Assembly: GCA_958417695.1 (NCBI GenBank)
Contig: CATZDQ010000035.1
Coordinates: 1-11,356 of the forward strand
Direction of reading: 5' to 3'
Source of the DNA: an uncultured Clostridiaceae bacterium
Lineage (GTDB): Bacteria > Bacillota > Clostridia > TANB77 > CAG-508
Length of the DNA: 11,356 nucleotides
Part shown: positions 7,909 through 11,356 of the stretch, piece by piece
How the letters are laid out: each line of letters starts with the position of its first letter
Numbering within the stretch: position 1 is the stretch's first letter
Position numbers and translations under genes: made by a program
Notes under the pieces: generated by a model
Databases searched by the model: none
What the model saw: the letters and a program-made list of their open reading frames with translations, nothing else
What the model was told of the DNA's origin: nothing

Positions 7909-7997
7909 ATGAAGTGAACCCTCCTTGTTAGACAAAAAAGTTTAACAAGGAGGGTTATTTTTTGTTTTTTAATTTTATCTGTTTATATGCACTTCAT
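7909..7997. terminator. Two-way terminator built of nested inverted repeats
   Basis: Inner hairpin: AACCCTCCTTGTTA (7917-7930) pairs with 7943-7956, and three more pairs (one G-U) give a 17-bp stem with an A6 loop; ATTTTTTGTTTTTT follows, ideal for stopping dapB transcription. Outer arms: ATGAAGTG (7909-7916) and CACTTCAT (7990-7997). On the minus strand the outer arm abuts the inner stem and is followed by T6, so the same element can stop transcription coming from the DUF4363 gene. Confidence 0.85.
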
Positions 7998-8017
7998 ATT
8001 CTAATCTTTATATTTTA

Positions 8018-8407
8018 TTAAAAAACATTTTTTATTTGTAAAGAAAACTTATCTTTAATGTGGTTTAAAATAAATATACAAGTATCTAATTCTGGTACCC
8101 CTTGTGTATATTCTTCCACCTCTATATTTGCTTTTAAAGCTGTCAACTGTGTTTCTACCTTTTCTAATTCATCATGTTCTATAAAAAATGCCAATTTTTG
8201 GTATCTTTCTTCCCACTGGGCCATAATCTGACTTATTTTTTCCTGCACCATTTCTTTTTCTACTTCTTCTTGTGTAATATCTGTTCGCAGATTTTTCAAA
8301 GTATCATCCATATAACTAACTACTTCTTTTGTGTAATTTTGTGTAAAAATATTTAAAGCCACAATTACTACAACAATTACAACACTAATTATCCATTCTT
8401 TATTCAT
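8018..8407 (-). CDS. DUF4363 family membrane-anchored protein
   Basis: This 129-residue protein starts with one membrane segment (about 6-22, WIISVVIVVVIVALNIF) followed by a helical extracytoplasmic or cytoplasmic domain. The pattern AFFIEHDELEKVETQLTALKANIEV and the end FILNHIKDKFSLQIKNVF match what I know of DUF4363, a clostridial family of unknown function that is commonly found right behind a DUF421 gene, as here. It starts 11 bases after the DUF421 stop, with GAGGGAAGG close to the ATG, so the two are an operon and probably work together in the membrane. Family assignment is from remembered consensus rather than a search. The function is unknown. Confidence 0.75.
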   Translation of the reverse strand: MNKEWIISVVIVVVIVALNIFTQNYTKEVVSYMDDTLKNLRTDITQEEVEKEMVQEKISQIMAQWEERYQKLAFFIEHDELEKVETQLTALKANIEVEEYTQGVPELDTCIFILNHIKDKFSLQIKNVF

Positions 8408-8418
8408 ATACCTTCCCT

Positions 8419-9108
8419 CTATCTTTTCTTTTTATCTTTCTTATCTTTTGCCTGGCAAAAGAAATTACCTTTACCATCAATTGTAACTAGCAACGCCTCT
8501 TCTGGTTTAATACCAAAAGCACTAACTTCCTTTTCTAACCAATGATAATCCTTTTGTAATTTATCTAAATTCTGCTTCATTACTTTTCCATCTACCACTA
8601 AATCATAAGAAATCCCTTCATATTCCGGCATAATATTAAAGTCTTCCGGTATCGTCGTTCTCTTATTCGGCTTTTGAATAACCGTAATCTGTCCACTGGT
8701 TTCTAAAATAGCGTATTCTACATCACCAATATTACTCACATTATTTCCCCTCAAACGCTCCTCTAATTCATTAATGGTAAAACGTTCTTTTTTCATTTTC
8801 TGCTCATCGATTTTCCCTCTATAAATTAAAATAGAGGGTTTTCCACAAATTAACTCTCTCATTTTTAAACTTTTTAAATTCATCATAGAAATTAGCAAAT
8901 GCATAACTAATAATCCTAAGATAGGAATAATACCATTAGAAATTGGAATACCTGGTTCTGCCATTGGAATGGTAGCCAAATCTGCAATCATAATTGAAAT
9001 AGCCAGTTCAAAAGGCTGTAACTGTCCAATTTCCCTTTTTCCCATAAATCGCATAACAATCAAAACGACTATGTACAAAAAAATCGTTCTCAAAAAAGTT
9101 AATAACAT
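8419..9108 (-). CDS. DUF421 (YetF/YrbG-like) membrane protein
   Basis: The 229-residue protein has three membrane segments (about 3-19, 33-49, 57-76) and a soluble C-terminal domain. The family hallmark RFMGKREIGQLQPFELAISIMIADLATIPM (20-49) is clear, as are the soluble-domain motifs NELEERLR (113-120) and VEYAILETSGQITVI (130-144). The tail is Lys/Asp-rich. In Bacillus, DUF421 proteins include YetF and the 2Duf protein of the mobile spoVA operon, which is linked to spore inner-membrane properties and heat resistance. The start has a textbook AAGGAGG eight bases upstream. It forms an operon with the DUF4363 gene and is divergent from a small membrane-protein gene that has a possible sigma-G promoter. 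Precise function is unknown. Confidence 0.9.
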   Translation of the reverse strand: MLLTFLRTIFLYIVVLIVMRFMGKREIGQLQPFELAISIMIADLATIPMAEPGIPISNGIIPILGLLVMHLLISMMNLKSLKMRELICGKPSILIYRGKIDEQKMKKERFTINELEERLRGNNVSNIGDVEYAILETSGQITVIQKPNKRTTIPEDFNIMPEYEGISYDLVVDGKVMKQNLDKLQKDYHWLEKEVSAFGIKPEEALLVTIDGKGNFFCQAKDKKDKKKR

Positions 9109-9184
9109 AAAAAATCCTCCTTAAAAAATCCGTACGTTTCTTTTTGTTTATTTTTTACAGTTTTTTAGAAAGTATGCGCTTTTT

Positions 9185-9213
9185 GAATAATTTTATTTTT
9201 TTTGCTCATACTA
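9185..9213 (+). promoter_or_regulatory. Candidate forespore sigma-G promoter
   Basis: GAATA (9185-9189), 17 bases, then CATACTA (9207-9213) fits the Bacillus sigma-G consensus gHATR / CATnHTA without a mismatch in the defined positions. A sigma-A reading is possible (TTGAAT 9183-9188, 18 bases, CATACT 9207-9212) but scores 4/6 on both elements. It would start transcription near 9221, about 57 bases before the ATG at 9278. Confidence 0.45.
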
Positions 9214-9233
9214 ACACTATAAAACCATGTAAA
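9205..9233 (-). promoter_or_regulatory. Weak sigma-A candidate promoter for the DUF421 operon
   Basis: On the minus strand TTTACA (9228-9233) is 17 bases from TATGAG (9205-9210), a 5/6 and 4/6 match. It overlaps the plus-strand sigma-G candidate. Also on this strand, AAATA then 17 bases then CATACTT is a near-match to sigma-G. Neither is decisive. Confidence 0.25.
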
Positions 9234-9277
9234 TTAGCAAAATATTTGCAAATTTCAATTTAAGGAGGTTTTTCATT

Positions 9278-9655
9278 ATGTCAGAAAATCAAGCGCATAG
9301 TCAATCCAAAAATGGTGCTAGTACCATTTGGCAAATAATCGGAAGACTTGTAACGGCTGCCATCGTCCTTGCTATTACAGCATTTTTTACACCAGGCTTT
9401 CAAATAAATAACTTATGGACTTTAATCGCTGCTGCTGTTGTTCTTACAGTAATAGATTATCTAATTGTAAAATTTACAGGACTTCATGCTAGCTCTTTCG
9501 GTAAAGGTTTCGTAGGATTTGTTCTTTCTGCTATCGTCTTATATGTTACACAATATTTTGTAGCAGGATACACAATATCTTGGATGGCTGCTATCATAGG
9601 TGCACTTATCTATGGTGTGGTTGACTACTTTTTACCTGGCGAACAACAAATGTAA
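9278..9655 (+). CDS. Small four-helix membrane protein (holin 4_2 / YndM-like)
   Basis: The 125-residue protein has a polar N-terminus and four membrane segments (about 18-38, 47-66, 77-96, 100-119). It is an internal two-fold repeat: PGFQINNLWTLIAAAVVLTVIDYL (39-62) resembles AGYTISWMAAIIGALIYGVVDYFL (96-119), each a short PGF/AGY-x-I turn followed by a helix ending (I/V)DY. This arrangement resembles the family usually labelled phage holin 4_2, and parts of YndM-like proteins; no phage genes are nearby, so a holin role is unlikely. AAGGAGG sits eight bases before the ATG. A possible sigma-G promoter precedes it, and it is divergent from the DUF421/DUF4363 pair, which suggests a spore or envelope role. 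That role is inference. Confidence 0.8.
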   Translation: MSENQAHSQSKNGASTIWQIIGRLVTAAIVLAITAFFTPGFQINNLWTLIAAAVVLTVIDYLIVKFTGLHASSFGKGFVGFVLSAIVLYVTQYFVAGYTISWMAAIIGALIYGVVDYFLPGEQQM

Positions 9656-9689
9656 TTTTAAAGTACATTTTGCCTTAGTAAGTTAAAAC

Positions 9690-9783
9690 ACTTTTAAAAA
9701 TAATTTTTTAAAACAACCTACAAAAATAATTTTAAAACAAAACTTTAAAAACAAGACTTTAAAACAAGACTTTAAAACAAAAA
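9690..9783. repeat. Degenerate ~13-bp tandem repeat in an intergenic region
   Basis: The clearest units are ACTTTAAAAACAAG (9742-9755), ACTTTAAAACAAG (9756-9768) and ACTTTAAAACAA (9769-9780); ATTTTAAAACAAA (9729-9741) and two looser copies near 9690-9704 and 9703-9716 extend it leftwards. The array fills the gap between the membrane-protein stop and the terminator at 9786. No ORF runs through it; it looks like replication-slippage DNA. Confidence 0.7.
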
Positions 9784-9785
9784 AC

Positions 9786-9812
9786 ATCGCTACTTCTAAT
9801 TGAAATAGCGAT
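9786..9812. terminator. Bidirectional terminator between convergent genes
   Basis: ATCGCTA (9786-9792) pairs with TAGCGAT (9806-9812); after one mismatch three more pairs (TTC/GAA) close a TAATT loop. Rightwards it is followed by ATTTTTATAT; leftwards, on the minus strand, by GTTTTTTGTTTT. It can serve both the plus-strand membrane-protein gene and the minus-strand pyrophosphorylase gene. Confidence 0.85.
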
Positions 9813-9834
9813 ATTTTTATATCAGCTGTGTCCC

Positions 9835-9900
9835 TTATGGACAGTTTTGTCCATTGGGACCAGGTCCACTTGGACAGTTATTTTTTCCAATATTGTTCAT
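9835..9900 (-). other. Out-of-frame Cys/Pro/Gly-rich peptide ORF at the end of the pyrophosphorylase gene
   Basis: In the +1 frame relative to the pyrophosphorylase, the ATG at 9898-9900 opens 21 codons ending in NCPSGPGPNGQNCP and TAA at 9835-9837. The ATG has no ribosome binding site. The frame joins the larger gene at its A6 run (9881-9886) and stop TAA (9878-9880): losing one A, or a +1 slip at AAA-TAA-C, would extend that protein by this tail. The DNA is about 50% G+C, far above its surroundings, and contains TGGACAGTT twice (9838-9846, 9871-9879), TGGACA/TGTCCA as an inverted pair (9838-9853) and the palindrome GGACCAGGTCC (9857-9867). It may be coding, a structured RNA/DNA element, or both. 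Confidence 0.4.
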
Positions 9901-11125
9901 ATAATTTGCTGGCTGTTTCTGGACTATCAATCCCTTTTTCGTTTTTAACTGGTGCAAAGTCTTCTTCTCTTTTGCCTCTCATGATGGTCATATTGTCGAA
10001 GAAGGCAAAGCCATCAAAAATGAATTCTTCAAATTTATAAGCATTTTCTTCTTTTGGCTCTATGTATTTTCCCTCTTGGTAGTAACTTATTTTTTTGAAG
10101 GCTTTATGATATGGTAATTTCTGTTTAGCTATTTTTTCTATGGCATCTACTGTGTATAAATTACACATGATATGGGATTCTCCAAAGACTAGTTCTCCTT
10201 TTTCGTCTCTCATTTGTGCCATGTCTTCTGGTAGTTCTGAGTATTCTATAACAGATGGTTTCCCATTTCTTTTGCAGAAAGCACCTACTCTTTCTTTAGC
10301 ACTGTTTTTAACGATAGATTTAGAAGCTACTTGGTTGTTTTGGCTAATTGTTAAGCCTAATAATACTGGCTCCACCATTTGCAATAAAACATTATCTACT
10401 GAGCAAATGTATACCCATTCTATTTGTTTTTCCCTCATATTTTGAATGATACCTTCTTTTTCCATAGCACGGTAAATACTTCCATTTCCATCTGATGCTT
10501 GTTTTATCATCCCGTTTTCGTCTAATAGTAGTTTTCCTTCTTGATTGATTAATGGCATTTCTCCTTGGATAAAGAAAGTTACTGCTTCTTTTGGATAACC
10601 AAAATATTTTTTTTCTTCTAAAAATGCTACTGTTTCTTGATGGTTTTCTTTGCTCGTCATGATGTACCAAGGAAGCGTAATACCATATTTTATATTATTT
10701 CTTTTTAATGTTTCTACTAATATTTCAAAAAGATATTTTGGCTTTGGTGATAACGGCATTAGAAAAGTACCTTTTGGTCCTTTGTGTCCTAATCTAGTAC
10801 CTTGTCCTCCTGCCATAGTAACAACTGCATATTTTCCTTGTTTAATGATTTCTTCTCCTATTTTTTGATAGGTTTCCTTTTCTTCTTTCTTTAATTGATT
10901 GCCATCTACATAAGAGATATTTTCTATTTCTTCATCATGAATCTCTGGCATTTTTTTGCTTTGCTCATATAATGCTTGTATTTGTTCAAAATCGATGGAT
11001 AAAATTTGTTTTACTAACGCTTGTTTTGCTTCTTTGTCTTGCTTATTTTCTAATTCTTGTAAGATGGTATCTTGTTTGTACGTTTTTAGAATTGCCTTCG
11101 CCTTTTCGTAATTTTGCTCTTCCAT
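9878..11125 (-). CDS. UDPGP-family nucleotidyltransferase (UDP-sugar pyrophosphorylase, UAP1-like)
   Basis: The 415-residue protein joins UTP to a sugar 1-phosphate, releasing pyrophosphate. It belongs to the eukaryote-like UDPGP family (UAP1/UGP2 type), not the GalU type. Visible are VVTMAGGQGTRLGHKGPKGTF (about 101-121, nucleotide binding), PWYIMTSKENH (152-162), GSIYRAM (215-221), YICSVDNVL (239-247, metal/sugar site), KSIVKNSAKERVGAF (269-283), GESHIMCNLY (315-324), LPYHKAFKKI (337-346), KFEEFIFD (364-371) and REEDFAPVKNEKG (386-398). The pattern is nearest to UDP-N-acetylglucosamine pyrophosphorylases, but glucose 1-phosphate cannot be excluded. AAGGAG precedes the ATG; a strong promoter lies at 11187-11215. 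Its stop is directly followed by the odd peptide frame described separately. Confidence 0.92.
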   Translation of the reverse strand: MEEQNYEKAKAILKTYKQDTILQELENKQDKEAKQALVKQILSIDFEQIQALYEQSKKMPEIHDEEIENISYVDGNQLKKEEKETYQKIGEEIIKQGKYAVVTMAGGQGTRLGHKGPKGTFLMPLSPKPKYLFEILVETLKRNNIKYGITLPWYIMTSKENHQETVAFLEEKKYFGYPKEAVTFFIQGEMPLINQEGKLLLDENGMIKQASDGNGSIYRAMEKEGIIQNMREKQIEWVYICSVDNVLLQMVEPVLLGLTISQNNQVASKSIVKNSAKERVGAFCKRNGKPSVIEYSELPEDMAQMRDEKGELVFGESHIMCNLYTVDAIEKIAKQKLPYHKAFKKISYYQEGKYIEPKEENAYKFEEFIFDGFAFFDNMTIMRGKREEDFAPVKNEKGIDSPETASKLYEQYWKK

Positions 11126-11186
11126 TTTGTTTTCTCCTTATGATTATAATTTTATTTTAATGAATTTGATATTATTTTATTTTCCT

Positions 11187-11215
11187 ATTCTATCATATGC
11201 TAAAAAATAGTGCAA
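11187..11215 (-). promoter_or_regulatory. Strong sigma-A promoter for the pyrophosphorylase gene
   Basis: On the minus strand -35 TTGCAC (11210-11215), a 17-base spacer and -10 TAGAAT (11187-11192) with a TG extension one base upstream. Transcription would start near 11180, about 55 bases before the ATG at 11125. CAACCAA occurs twice just upstream of the -35 (minus-strand reading of 11221-11227 and 11236-11242), 15 bases apart, a possible regulator site. Confidence 0.75.
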
Positions 11216-11262
11216 GTTTCTTGGTTGTATGTCATTGGTTGATATTTTATAGTCTTTGATAA

Positions 11263-11356
11263 TTATTTTCTTTTATGTTTTTCACTTATTACTCTTTTCT
11301 TTTTTCTTTTATGTTTTTCACTTATTACTCTTTTCTTTTTTCTTTTATGTTTTTCA
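11263..11356 (-). CDS. Possible 3' end of a gene with a basic 12-residue repeat
   Basis: One minus-strand frame is open from the right edge to TAA at 11263-11265, about 30 codons. It reads as repeats of EKHKRKKKRVIS (two full copies and EKHKRK), extremely rich in Lys and Arg. The 36-base DNA unit is an exact multiple of three, so the frame survives copy-number change; the other two minus-strand frames contain stops. This would fit a basic nucleic-acid-binding C-terminal tail of a gene lying beyond the window, upstream of the pyrophosphorylase promoter. No start, ribosome site or terminator can be seen, so non-coding tandem DNA remains possible. Confidence 0.4.
   Translation of the reverse strand, partial: EKHKRKKKRVISEKHKRKKKRVISEKHKRK
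11271..11356. repeat. Perfect 36-bp tandem repeat, at least 2.4 copies, running off the right edge
   Basis: Copies start at 11271, 11307 and 11343 (the last truncated by the window end). The unit begins TTTTATGTTTTTCACTTATT and ends CTTTTCTTTTTTC; the copies are identical at every base, which indicates recent amplification or strong homogenisation. The unit is pyrimidine-rich on the plus strand. Confidence 0.95.

Noticed and set aside
9278..9655. Phage holin / prophage remnant
   Set aside because: Only the family label suggests phage; there is no endolysin, structural or integrase gene nearby, and the context is chromosomal envelope genes.
10392..10670. 92-codon minus-strand ORF inside the pyrophosphorylase gene
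   Set aside because: It is an Arg/Ser-rich alternate frame of the conserved UDPGP coding region without a ribosome site.
11271..11356. CRISPR array, because the repeat unit is 36 bp
   Set aside because: The copies are directly abutting with no spacers, the unit is simple pyrimidine-rich sequence without dyad symmetry, and there are no cas genes.

Overview
The window is AT-rich (roughly one third G+C by eye), has strong AAGGAGG-type ribosome binding sites and sigma-A-like promoters, and encodes a clostridial-type gene set: a DUF421 + DUF4363 membrane pair, asd/dapA/dapB and recG. This points to a Gram-positive, probably spore-forming member of the Clostridia. No phage, transposon, CRISPR, rRNA or tRNA signature was found; this is mostly ordinary chromosomal housekeeping DNA with several small oddities.

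Layout. Positions 1-601 (minus): start of an aldose 1-epimerase-family gene that runs off the left edge, with a near-consensus promoter at 655-683. Positions 699-4011 (minus): recG followed by an unrecognised, highly charged 406-residue protein. recG is split by one apparent extra base exactly in the Walker A motif. Positions 4012-4276: divergent promoters and a 14-codon upstream ORF whose stop codon overlaps the asd start. Positions 4277-7860 (plus): asd, dapA, an HD-domain protein and dapB. These three dap-pathway enzymes take aspartyl phosphate to tetrahydrodipicolinate for lysine and cell-wall diaminopimelate. Positions 7909-7997: nested inverted repeats forming a two-way terminator. Positions 8018-9108 (minus): DUF421 membrane protein then DUF4363 protein. 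Positions 9278-9655 (plus): small four-helix membrane protein preceded by a sequence that matches a forespore sigma-G promoter. Positions 9690-9812: degenerate 13-bp repeats and a bidirectional terminator. Positions 9878-11125 (minus): UDPGP-family sugar-nucleotide pyrophosphorylase. Positions 11263-11356: perfect 36-bp tandem repeat that is open on the minus strand and would encode a very basic 12-residue repeat.

Most worth a second look: the out-of-frame Cys/Pro/Gly-rich peptide directly behind the pyrophosphorylase stop codon, the asd leader ORF, the probable sigma-G promoter beside the DUF421/DUF4363 genes, the recG frameshift, and the basic repeat at the right edge. I did not find a convincing new defence or mobile system.
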